The notes beneath the pieces were generated by a model, which worked only from the letters and a program-made list of their open reading frames with translations, was not told where the DNA came from and made no database searches. A program made the position numbers and the translations under genes. This document shows positions 14,046 to 32,318 of a DNA stretch of 64,000 nucleotides, in pieces. Source of the stretch: Eudromia elegans (Eukaryota; Chordata; Aves; Tinamiformes; Tinamidae); NCBI GenBank assembly GCA_003342815.1, contig PTEX01000131.1:1821640-1885639 (forward strand), written 5' to 3'. Position 1 is the stretch's first letter. Each line of letters opens with the position of its first letter.

Positions 14046-16524
14046 TAACAGTAGTCAAGTAAATTGATTTTATTGATTCAAATCTTATGAAAACATTGAG
14101 AACCTTCACATTAAATGTAAGTGCTTGAGTGTAGAATTTGCCCACATAATTCTATAAACATAGGTTTCTCTTGAGAGAAATATCTTGCTTCAGGCTACCT
14201 TGAAAAGCTTTCTCCAAGGATTTATTTTCTTCCATCTGTTGGCTTGATATAGGTTTGAGTCACTTTTTGATTAAGAACTCATGGGGAATCAACAGTGAAA
14301 TAAATTAATGTTTTATCAGATGTGATTTTTTCTCAGAGAGAATAAATTAGGAAAAAAAATGCTTACATTTTAATTAGAATAAAGAAATGATGTGTTTGTT
14401 CTTATATTTTCAGGAGAAATTATTTTCACCAGTTACCCAGCCCCTGGGGAAATTAATATAGAGCTTTATAATTACTGCCAGAAATTTAAAAGAAATCTAT
14501 ATTGTCTGATCAGACAAGTGTTAACTTCTCAAATGCAAGATTTCATCTCCATTGGTTGAACCTATTTCTGGGACATCTAAATATATGTGAACTTGAATAG
14601 CTAGGGAAACAATTGCGTAAACTGATTCATGCTGGGGAAAAAGAATGGATATGAGAACTTTGGTGCAAGAGGGATTACAGTTTCTAAACAAGCAAAAAAA
14701 AATCCTGCTTTTAAATTGAATGTATATGTGGAAATAGATTTAAGTCACTTTTCAAGACTCATACTGAGGAAAATATTTACAGAGGTGACTTAATTTTGAA
14801 TACTCTTATTAGTGTTTAATCTAAAATATTTTCCCAAAGTGGGGCTATATTTTCTATTTCCACTTTTTACCTGCCTCTCCTTCATTCTGTCCTAATAGCT
14901 CTGTTCTTGTATATCTCCTGCAACAGAGTAGATAACACCATGCAATAAAATAACAGAGAAAAACAGGTTTCTTCAGCATGATTTGGGGTTATTTTTACAT
15001 AGTATATTGAATGTGCTCTTTATTATTTATTATGATATTATTTATAATAAAATAATAATTTGTGATCCATACTCATGTCATACACTAGGAATTAATGAGG
15101 ATTTTTGAAGATGTTTATCTGGATGTCTTTATAGTATTAGTGCTTATGGGATCAGGAAAATAACCTTCCATTTGAAATAACAATTGCACCGAAGGCAAGT
15201 AATAGTAGATAATTGATCCAATGATTGCATGTCATGTTAGAGATGTGATTGTTTATATTGTCACTTATATTTTTTCACAATGAAAAGCTCGTGGCCGTAT
15301 TTAAGAATATATTTCTTTTATTACTATACCTGTCATTTTTAAAAAACATATTTTAAAATTCTCCCCTTGAAGTGTGTTGCTTTTTGACTGTGCAAAATAA
15401 ATCTTACTCTGACTTACCTGTAAGTGCTGTTAACACTCTTGCTTATGTGTCATCTCATCGTAACTGAGTTTGGCACCTTTTCATTATCAATGTGATTTCT
15501 GAAAGACCTTTTCTTTGTTGAGGTTTAAGAATCCCACAGAAAGCAGTAGTGGCTGTTGATATCCTGTAAAGAAACTCCATCTTTTAGAGTAGAAATTGAT
15601 TTATTTTTTATTTTGACTTATCAAGATTGAGTGTATTTTCTCAAATGTACAGAGGCACAATGGCCAAAGGATGTTGCTGATACAGAAGAGTTAGCACTAA
15701 AATACATCATGTGCTTCTTGAAAAAACACTTTATTTATATAAAAGTATATCCTTCTTTTCCTTTTAAAACTCCAACAAACATTGATGTACTGTAATTATT
15801 AACACGATGACCAGTGATGATGTTTCTGAGTGTTTTAAATTAGGAATAAACCCACTTATGTGGGTTTTTTTAGTATTATTTGGTGAAATTGCTCCTTGGA
15901 GGTACAGGGAGAAAAATAACAAGGGAAAAAGAGGAATAGGTCAGGAAAAGAGAAATATAACATACAGTTTATCCACAAGCAGAATATTTTTCAGGTCCTT
16001 TTTTTTACATAAAGTCACTGTAGTCCACTATAGGAAAAATTCATGCTATTTCATAAAAGGAATTTCTAAATATGATAATATATATTACTAAGCACCTTTT
16101 TATTTATCTAACATGAAATTTAAAATATTGAACTAAACTTTTACTGAGAATAAATAAAAATTGATAAAGAAGGATATATATATATCATGAATTCAAATGG
16201 ACTTTGATAGGACATATCTTTGAAATATCAGATCCTGTCATTGAGGTCAAGAGTACTAAGGTCTGTCTGAATGTCTGGGACAGATCTGAAGACTCAGCAT
16301 GACAAGTGACTGCTTGTGAGCATTGTGGTTCTTGCAACATGCAGTTTGGCTAACCCCAGTCAATGTTCTAGAGTCAACCACACCTATTACCTTCCCTGAA
16401 GGTCTTGAGATTCATATTTCAGGGTCAACAGCAGTCAGGGATGTGTAGCTGGTATTTCTATTGTGTTGTTAACTGATTTGACTCTAATTTCTCTTACTTT
16501 TTGCCTGTTTCTGTTGAATCATAG

Positions 16525-21861
<5,337 letters not shown>

Positions 21862-23944
21862 TAAGTTTCAGCCCAATTATAATTAATTTTCAAATGAACT
21901 GTGCCATAATCTTCAAGGAAAAGGTAGCTAAAAAGACTTAAAAAATCTGAGACTTTATCCCCCCACTTCAGTATTGCTTTAAGATACTCCTCTTCACAAG
22001 CTAACTCTACTGAAGTTTGTTGAATAAATGGTGGATAGCAGAACTAAGACATCATAAATGTTCCATATCCACCAGCTACTCAGCGTTGACTGCTGTCCAT
22101 TTCTCCGTGTACTAAAAGAAAGAAGTGCTCTTATCTGTCTTGTTTGGGAATTGCTAACTGTAGAATACAGGTAATTTCCTGGTTTAGGAACATGGATCCT
22201 AACTCATTAATGATAATTATTAATTGCTGCTACTTCTCCAAGTTGTTTTGCCATATATAGTATTTGCCATGCTGTATTACATGTATGCCTGTATTTAAGT
22301 TATTCTTCTGATTACTGGACCAGAAAATCCAATTTAGCAGTTTGAAAGGACGCAGTATAACTTAAGTTCTTAATAATAAGCTCATCGCTCTCGCTCTTTT
22401 TTCTTTTCTTTTTTTTTTTCAATCCGGCTCTCTGTTTTTAAAACAAGTCACATCTAAGTATGTTAAAAAAATATTTAGACATATGGATAAAATTGGTCTG
22501 GTTGCATTGGTGCTTGCTAAATATATAGTTTCTTAAAGGTTTAAGTGCTTCTTACCATAGCCTGTGATAGAAAACCTTATATTTTCTTAGGCTTTGGTTG
22601 CTGCTCTCAGTGAATGTACAATTATTTTAGAGTTTACCTGGAGAGTAGACAAGCTCTGTGATACCGCTGTACCAAGTGTGTGAGAGATAGACCTGTAAGA
22701 GCAGAGAAGGATACCCTGAACAAAAGATGGCAAGGCTTAAAATGGATGTAAGGCAGGATGCCATTGCTAACCACATTTCTGTAATTCAGTAGAAAATACA
22801 CATTCTTTCATTAAACTAATGAGCAAACAGTCCTCACACTCGACCTTAGAAAACTATTAAATAGTTTTATATTTGGAATAGGTTTGATTTGGGAGGACAG
22901 AAACTACTACTTTATAAAGGAACAAGTAAGGAGATGCTGCCCCTTGTATTAGTGAAGTTTAGTTGTTTATATCATTGGGGAGGGCGATTCTTCAGATTTT
23001 TACTGTTCAGCAAATGCACAGTTGGATAGTCTTGCCTGGATAATTGCCTACACACCCTTACTCCATAGCTAAGGACTACCCTGAAAGCAAAGGGCTGGCA
23101 GTGATCTACAGTGGCTCACTGACAGATTTAATTGAGTCCTTGGCCAGGTTTTAAACTAATGCATTGTGCTGGACACCATCTAGCATGACGTTAAGTGGAC
23201 TCAGGTCAAGCTGTCTTAAAGTATGCAAGTCTATTAAAGTCAAACATGACTGCCAGGGGAAAAAAATAGAATAAATTAATCAATAATCATTTCAATAAAT
23301 GCTGGCATAGCTTTACCATCTTAGCTTAGTATATCCTGCGTGACCAAAAATTTGAGTTAGTAAAACTGCTTGTTTTCTTTCATTGAATCTAAAAAAATTG
23401 TAGCCAGTTTAAGCAAATGTATTTATGTATAGGAAACATATTCTCTCATAAGAGAAAATGCCTCTCATACTCCTTGATAGAATAACTATTGCATTTTTTT
23501 TTCTATGGGAGGATCAATAAAACAGAAATTATATCTTTTAGGTACCTTAATTTTCCTGAAAAGAGGAAAAAGAAAAGATGGGTAGGAGCAAATATACTAC
23601 AAAGGAGTCTAGGAAAATGGGAAAAGTAAAACAGACTCAGCCCAAAGGCAATATAGCCTAAACTATTTTAAGTTGCTGTCTTGTCTAAATAGGCCATGTA
23701 GGCTCTTTCTTCAGTGGCATGATGAGTCAAAGTTGCCTTCAGCTGATTAGTCAGCTCACCTGTCCTACATATGACTTAGTAGAAAGGAAGAAGTAAGAGA
23801 GAATTAAATAATAATACATAAAAAAAAAAATTAATTTATCATTCAATCTGATTTAAATTTTCTAAATTGGTAACTGAGTGCCTTTTCTATAAAAGCTATA
23901 TAAATACTGTATTTTATTTTTTGCACTTATTTTTCAAAATCTGT

Positions 23945-24110
23945 TATAAAGTTAGTAGTATATATAGTTTATATATATAAAATATAGTATAGTATATATA
24001 GTATACTATAGTATACTATATATAGTATATATAGTATAGTATATATGTACTATAGTACATATAGTCTGTATATACACTATATGTTCTATAGTGTACATAT
24101 AAAGTTAGTA
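23945..24110. repeat. AT palindrome bounded by 13-bp direct repeats
   Basis: About 140 bases built from TATAGTATAC-type units, rich in perfect palindromes such as agtatactatagtatact and atgtactatagtacat. The 13-mer tataaagttagta occurs at both edges (23945-23957 and 24098-24110). This resembles a palindromic AT-rich repeat able to fold into hairpins. The flanking direct repeat could be a target-site duplication or simply a duplication by slippage. Confidence 0.8.
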
Positions 24111-24371
24111 AGTCATTTAAGAATTTGCCTATCATAAAGTACTTCTGGCCTTCGAGTAATTTAATTTTTTGTATAAACAAAAATGAACTTTGTGAGCAGT
24201 GTGTCAGGAACTAACTGTAATTAATGTACAAGGTAAATCCATCAATTTAGTGGTGATGTAGAAAAACGGTTTATTAAATCTACCTTGTCATCAGCCAATA
24301 ATAAATTTACTCAATAACTGTGTGTGAGTATTTAGGATGTTAGGTAAAACTTGGGCCTCTATTTTTCTTTC

Positions 24372-24396
24372 TTTTTTTTTTTTTTTTTTTTTCCCC
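24372..24396. repeat. T21 run followed by CCCC
   Basis: Uninterrupted T21 then CCCC. A similar T18-CCCC tract lies at 25784-25805, and a T20 run at 34787-34806. Confidence 0.9.
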
Positions 24397-25783
24397 TTTC
24401 CTGTGGTGTACAAAGCATCATTTTATAACTGTGTGTAGTGAAAGACACCTACATGGGAAATAACCCCACTGGCTGAGATGGATGATGTGGTTAACTACTC
24501 AAGGGCACTTTTCACTCTTTGATGGAAGTCAGCTAACATTGATTGTGCAACACCTAACTTCCAGAAAAACAAAAGCTATCTCTAGCTGGATGCATTTGTC
24601 ACCTCTAAGCTAAAATTCTGAATCATGGAGCAGATGATGGAATATGCATGGCTTACTAAATCAGCAACTAAAATAAAATTCAGTTGTCTGTGTTGAGAAA
24701 CAAATTTCTAAGCAGTAAGTGTGTGTTATGACCTTACAGTTCAGTATATACAGTTAACGCAAGTCATCTGCTTCATATTTTATCCAATCAATTCCTTCTC
24801 AATCACCTTCAGTATCTTTCCTATAGATAGATAAGCTGGTTGGCATGTAGGCACTAAAACATGAGCGAATAATTTATAGTTATGGTGGCCATTAGCTTAT
24901 TCTCTCTTTAATACTTAATATTGTGTAAGATGTTAACTATAAATAATATATATATGTAGCAAAAACCTAAAAGACTTTTTTCATTTTGTTTTGTTTAGAG
25001 ATGAAACATTTGGGTTACCTAGGCAGGTATTTGTTTTATGTAGTAAAAAGAAAACGGGCTACTCGCAATTCTTAAAAAGAATATTCCCCCACAACCACCA
25101 CCAAAATTTAAAAAAAAAAAGAGCAAAGAAATAGATAAATATATTGTATCTGACAGTTTTGATTCGTGTTAAACGGATCCATTTGCTCCAATAAGTCACA
25201 CCTTGCTAATGCTGCACTTCAGCTCTTCACCAATAGCACCATTGTCTTACAGTTTTCCAATAATTAAAAATTTAAAAAACTTAACAGATACAGACTTAGT
25301 ACACTAGATCTGAGACACTCTAAAATATAACTAGTAAGAAAAAGTGAAATAATTTTTCTATACCTTTGAATACTGGCTTTAAAGTGTATAATGCAAACTC
25401 AGAATTTAGTAATTGTCTGCCTGAACATTAATATAATTTTCAGAGTTAATTCCAAGTGAAGGATATAAAGTGCATTTTCACTCATTTGGCCTCTAAACGT
25501 AGGCAAATGAAATCACACCATGCACCAAATGGGCTTAAGCAGCAGGCTATCATTTTTGCTGAACTGAATTAACTCACTGTGAAGACTACCCTGAAATGTA
25601 CTAGGTAAAACAGAAACACATAGCTTTGCATGCAGTGACATGGAATGTATTTTGGTAGCTAAGATATAAGAGACTTACCTTATCCAACCAAAAAATAATA
25701 ACTATTTTACTGATCTCTTGGGTTATGAAAAAGTATTAGCAGTTTTAATCTGAGGTAGACAGTAATCCCAAGGTAAAAAGGAA

Positions 25784-25805
25784 TTTTTTTTTTTTTTTTT
25801 TCCCC
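25784..25805. repeat. T18 run followed by CCCC
   Basis: Uninterrupted T18 then CCCC, about 1.4 kb from a near-identical T21-CCCC tract. Confidence 0.9.
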
Positions 25806-28800
25806 TACCACAGAGTAAGGCAAGATTTGGCTGTACATATAATTTAGCAGAAATCAGAAGCAATCACTTTTCTTCTAAACACCTATGATGAGCCATCAAA
25901 GCAGCAGCTAATTAAACTAAGTAGGCATCAGCCAAAATGAATAAAGAATGGATCAATTGTTTTATTGTCAAGGCCACTTTTTTTTTAATTGGTTTATAGA
26001 AATGCACAAGAAAACAGGAAAAGAAGCTTCATCATTTTGGGTAGAGCATTGAGTATGCATTACATTTAATATCATCAGTTCAAAGGGCTTCCCTCTGAAT
26101 ATCTCACTAATATTCTGGTCTCTCTTAATAACTTGTTGAGCATCCTTTGCTTCTTGATAGCAAATCCTTGTTTATTCAGAGATCCTCAGGCACAGTTAGG
26201 TTGGGTTGCCACTCAATGCTAAGGTCTTAAAAATTTCAATGACTTAATTCTAGAATTTCTGTGTGTTGCTCTGATAAGACTAGTCTGCCTGCTAGCTCTA
26301 AGCCTGCCCTTGAGTGTTTCTTTATGATGAAAATAAACACCCTTCTCTTCTCTAAACTTTTTGAACTTTTAAAATTCAAGCTTAGAGTCTAGGGAAAGCC
26401 AAAGTTTTCTTTGCCTTTTCTATGAGGTTTCCTGTGCCTGTTAGTTGTTGTGTAATGCACTAGAATTCTAAAGTCAGTTCGCAACCAAAAGGAGAAAATG
26501 ACACAAAACATTAACAATAGAAAGAATTGTAACTGGAACCAATAGGAAGAATCTAAATGAAGTTGCTTCATGCTAGCTGTTAAAGATTTTAAAGGGAAGA
26601 AATTCTGTGTTGGTCTTGAATATCCTAAATAGAACATGACCAGCTACTAGCAGCCTTTGCTTTACTCTGGGGAGGTATACTCTTGGCAATTTACATGAAT
26701 TATACCAAAAGAATGAATGTAAGATGTATTATTTTTCCTAGTGTCATGCCATATTTTTTTAGTTCGCATACGTTGAAAAAATATCCTTCCCTGACCTTTC
26801 CCAGTTGTCTTAAAAGGTCATCAGATACTGTGGACATAAAGGTAAATGGGATGGAATTTGCTATTAATGGTCCAAATTCCAGTGTCCTCTTTCAGTTATT
26901 TCTGAGAAAAGCGTATAAAAAAGGTTATTCCCTTGATAGATATGATACATATGCTGATTAAAAACTGAGTATATATATTTTCAGTATTTGGCCTTTACAT
27001 TCACTGAGAAGTAAATTTTAACCAGTGAACTCCTCTTTCTGCCAAGGCAGTTTAGCACAATCTTGTCCTTAATTGTCTGTTAATATCTATTCCTTATCAT
27101 AAAAATAGACATTTATTATTAGTATATGGGACGAGTGCAAAAAGATGACTGGTACAATCCTTGTGAAAATATATTCTTAGAAGTCCAAGGAGCAAAAGGG
27201 CTGATTGTTTCAGCTCCACAGTTCCTAAATCGAAGTGAACAAAAGATAATAGGAATAAATTAAGATCTATCATTATACCACTGTAAAATGTTAAATGAAC
27301 TCATGCTAATGGATTCACTCTAACCCTTTAGATATTTTAATCTTTTAGCAAGCATTTTGAATGTCATATAGTTACTTCACTTAACGTGGAAGAATGAACA
27401 ATCAACTCACTGGTGAGATGGCTTAGGATCTGAATAGAGTTAAAATATTCTCAGTTTGAATTTCTTCTCTCTTTTATTTCTTTGTTGTGCAGGATAATAG
27501 GCGAAGCAATCTCTCTAAAATTATACTTACTCATTTACACAAAACATTCCAAAAACTAAGCTTCTCTTCAAGAGTAATTGGAATGAGCTGCCAGTGCATT
27601 CCTGTGAGTGTTCATAAATGAAACCCGTGTGGGATGGTGATTCACTACATTCAGAAGTTTAGAGATTCAGAGATTCACACTGCATTTCAGAGTTTAAGCC
27701 CCTGCAGAGGTGTGAAGTAGCTGAAAGACTGCAAGAGCATTTTCAGTATTACTATGCAAAAAAGCCCACAGAAAATAGCACTTTATTTCAAAAATCCCAT
27801 ATAATCAGAAAGAACTTTTCAAAGATTTTCAAGTCAGACAATGCAAGCGCTAAATTCTGAGCTGACTGTAGACAAAGGACCAACCAAAAATATAAAATTA
27901 ATTTGGGGTTGAATATTTCACATAGCCATTATGATTTGGTTCAAAGATAAAGGAAAACAATTTAGTATTTTACAAATTCAGTTAACAAGCTGTGTAGGAG
28001 AGTGACCATTTTGCAATCTGTTTTTAGTCAAAAAGCTATCAAAAGTTACTGCTTTGGGAGAAATCATTTGCATAGTAGAGGAATTGGGGAAAAAAAAAAA
28101 AGCCTCAAAAGCCCCAAGGCAAGGAGAGAAAATTTGGAAAGTGACTGCGATTTCTAATAATGATTGTAGGCTCCATCAGTGAATACTAATGGCACTCATA
28201 GTAGCACAGGGCACAAGGGAGGTTTTATCTGGGTTTGGGAATCATGTTTTGCACCATCTCACCATCATTATAAACTTAGGTTTTCATGAAACTAGTGCTA
28301 TATGGAAACCCCTTGCCCATTTTCCCCCCTCTGTGTATTTTGGTCACAGAAGGAGGTCCGTTAATGAATTCTTTGTGAAAAACAAAATGAAGAACATTAG
28401 GATGGGGAAAGACAGCACAAAGTCTGTATCTGCATCTTTTTGCTTTAAATAGTGTTTTTTATAACATATTTGTTCTAAAAGGAGTATGCAGACTAAACAG
28501 ATTGAGATTCAGTTAAGATAATTTGAGTGCTTTAAAACATACTTTGTTCAATAACCACCATTGGCAATATCAGACACAGAAATAAGTGCCTCTTTAGAAA
28601 ATGTGAAGACACTGTTTGAATTATCCAACCCATATTCTTCATGTTGTTCCTTCTCTATTCACACACCCTCAGCCCTCAAACAAGGACATCATAAATCTGA
28701 CCTATGTGTATCCTCAGACTAGGCAAGTCCCAACATCTTATGTACGTGCAGGTGTCCTATCACCACACTCATGCTTTGTATGTATCCTCTTTCATTTCTG

Positions 28801-31800
28801 ATCTTGTATTCCAAACTAAAAATGAGTTATATTTGCAGGCATGATTTTTTTTTGCAGTCTAGGCAGTAAGGACTCCCGACACTGTGGATCATAGGAGCTG
28901 TGTAGTAACTGCTTCCACACTGCAAAGACAGTGAAGTCTTATCATTGCTACAATCTGACACAGACCTAACATTCTCAAAGATAGATGGCATGTCATTTTG
29001 CATTTCAAAGTTCAAGCTTAGCTCAAATCCGCAGAATTGGATTAATAATGAATTGGGTATGAAAATACAGCTAACAGTCCAGAACTGTTTTGAAATCTGT
29101 CATTCAGTTTCCAGCCTGCAGACACTTACACACATACGTATGCAGATACATGTATATGCACATATGCAAGAAATCACTCTTAGAAATTTTATAAAAATTT
29201 TCTAAACTCAGGTTATTCTACATGCCAGCTGACAGTACAATATAAGTCCTGTTTGGTGAGTAGAAGTTTAGTCTCTCAAACTAAAATTGTCTGTTGTCAA
29301 GAAAAAAAGATTATACCCAAAATATTTTCACTTCAGTGAATAGATAATTCCCTTCACATAGTACCTAAAGCACGAGACTGTGTCCTTTGTTACGTGGTAA
29401 AACTGTGGAAATAACCAAATAAAATTCCTTTGGTCTTACTTCGTCTGCCATTGGTTAGGGAACTAGACAGAACCTGACTTAAGTTTAGTATTCTCCACTA
29501 GATCTATAGGGAATTTAGCTACACTACAAGTATTTTTCACACTATCAGTTATTTATTCCCTTTATTGTATGCAGATGATGTTGCAGGAAGATTTACTACT
29601 GGGATAATGTGATATTCCGTCCATCTGAAGTGGCCAAAAAGACTATTATTATGAATAACTAACTGCAATACCCATTTCCATTTTCCTTTTAAGAGATTGT
29701 ATGCGTCACTGCGTGATAGTCCATCACACAATGCAAAATGTACAGAAATACAGTCAGCTAAAGAAGGAAACCAACCCCTGCAGATGTGACACAGTTTGTT
29801 GTATCCAATGTTCAGAAATGAACTTATTTTAGTGCTGCCTTCATTACTCTAGTGCCCAGCTATTTAGAAAGCTAGTCGTATAGATTGTTAAAAATATTTT
29901 ATTTTCTAGTCTTTTTTTTCCAGAAGTATGTGAATTGATTTTAGCCTCATCATTAAGCTTTTGAGCTACATAAAATATCAAAATGATGTAATAAATAATG
30001 CTTTGAATTTTTATAGGTTTTTGTACATTTTGTTCTTCAATAACAAAAGTAATGTTGAAGGCACTTTTTGAGCCTTAGAGTTGCATAAAAATTATGCTTT
30101 TACAATCTCTTTGGAAAAGGAAAGAATAAGCACAAAAGAGGATTTTGCTTTCTTGTAGATTAACAGATTTTCAATAGTATATGAAACAAAGAAACGTGAG
30201 GGCTTTCGTTTTGGTTTTGTAATAATGAAGATTTACTCCCAAACCAGTTGTGATGCTTGTGTAAGCATATGAGTCAATGGTTTTAAGAAAACTTCCAAAT
30301 AAAAATAAGACTCTATATAGCTGCTCAGGTAGGCTATTTTGTCTGTGTTCCTTCTGTTGTTCCCAAACATCCATGATTTTCTCTGGAGAGTTACCCAAAG
30401 TTGCATCTTACCAGGAAAAAAAAATCTTAAATATATATAAATTATCATGACGAGCATGACTTTTTCTCATGGTGATCTTATACTTGCAATAGAAAAGTTA
30501 CCTCTGATATTTCTGTGTGTCACAATTCTTTCATCTATTTTTTACAAGCAACAAATAAATAAGTTGGTTTGTGTTAATATTTTCCCAATTTGGATCATTA
30601 GTAAGAAGAGGAAAAGGAACAGTGGTAAAGTTTAGTGTTAGTTGTTCTGAATATTTTCTTATACCCCCAGATATCACAATATGTGTTTCATTTTTGAAAT
30701 GAAGAAAAAGATCTTTTGAGACTGTTTTGACATACATAATTTATCACCTTTGCAGTCTTTACCTCATTATTCATTTTCTACTGGTGCTGACTATTTCTTT
30801 TGACGTATACAAATCCTGCTGTGCATTCCACATGACATCTGTCCACTCTGGTGTTACCACGCTTTCTGGAGTGCCAGATCTTCTTAATCCTATTCTTACT
30901 TGTACTGACATTCAGGACAATCTTTAGGAATGTCCTTTGTTGGTTGTGTCAGTGTACCTAGCGATTTGCTTGACTTTCATTTCCTTAAAAGTGAAATGAA
31001 AAGATGCAAATAAAAAATACAAGACAGAGAAACGTATTTGCTGCCAGTACTATCGAGACTTTTTTTTTTCCTGAAAAACAGTTCCTACGTAGTACAAATA
31101 GTTCTTTTTTAATATATATATTCTTTATGTATTTTAGCATATATTTTAAAACTCTACATATTAGTTTCCTTTGTTCTGAAATGTGTTGGATAATTTTCTT
31201 TTTAACATTCTAATCATTCTAATTTTGCAGTAACATTTTGCATGTACTTCTAATGTAGGAAGTCTAACAAAAAAAGATTTGTTCCGGATGTTGTCTAAAT
31301 ATCTAAATAGGTCTTATATCTAATAAGGTCTTAGCCTACTTGGGTCGTATTAACCCAACTCTTCCTGAAATATCTAGAGAATGACTGATGGAGCCACCAT
31401 AGCATCTGGCCTGCTACAGCCCCAGATGGTTTTTAACACATGGTTTATTTGAGGATATTCTTCAACATGAATTTAAGATAACCCTCTAATTCTCTCCTGT
31501 GGATTGCTGGTGAGATGTGCCTCAAGTATTCTGCTGGTAGAATCTTAATCCGAAACAGTTTTTGTTTGTTTCAAAGATGACGTAATTTTAAAAAGACCTG
31601 AGGCAGAACCCAATCTACCTCTCGGTATGAGAATCTAATTAAGACATTTCAAACTTCATCTTGCTAACACACAAGTTATCCAGTTGAGTTGTAGAGGACA
31701 GTTCACATAAAGTCTCTCCCACAAGTGTCTGAGAGATTGTCTTGTGATTTGTCTGCCAGAGTGAAAGCCTTCACAGTAAGAATGAAGATTTTGTTGATGT

Positions 31801-32298
31801 ACTTGGGATGGCATTCACTTTGGCTTAACTGCATTAAATTTGCAGCTCATATTTCTTAGTCTCAAGGTAATTTTGTTAAATATGATGTGGAATAAACTCA
31901 ATCTGCACTTCAGTTCTTATGCATTATTAAAAGCATACAAATGCTTTATGAGATTCATCCTTATCTCTGTTCCTTGTTGTCTAGAAATGGAATTTTCCTA
32001 CTCAAATTCCAGCTCTCAGCACAAAAATTAATTTGAAGATATCTAATTATCTCAAGAATTGAGGAGTTGCAGTTGCGAGGGCTCCTACAAGCCATTGCAG
32101 AAATGATATTCCCTACCTTGCTTGCTACTGCTTGCATGGCAGTCTCGATGTTCCCAAGATCCTTCCTTTTCCAAAAAATGATCAGTACGTGCCCTCTAAA
32201 CAAAGGGAAAGTGACTAAAAGGTCAGTTAATTAGCTTTAAGTGCCGTTCTTCGGATTCTGAAGAAATATTTGAGAAGAAAGACTAGCACGCCCCCCTC

Positions 32299-32318
32299 AA
32301 AAAAAAAAAAAAAAAAAA
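32299..32318. repeat. A20 homopolymer
   Basis: Uninterrupted A20 preceded by a C6 run (gcccccctc). I see no retrocopy body upstream that would make it a poly(A) tail. Confidence 0.9.
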
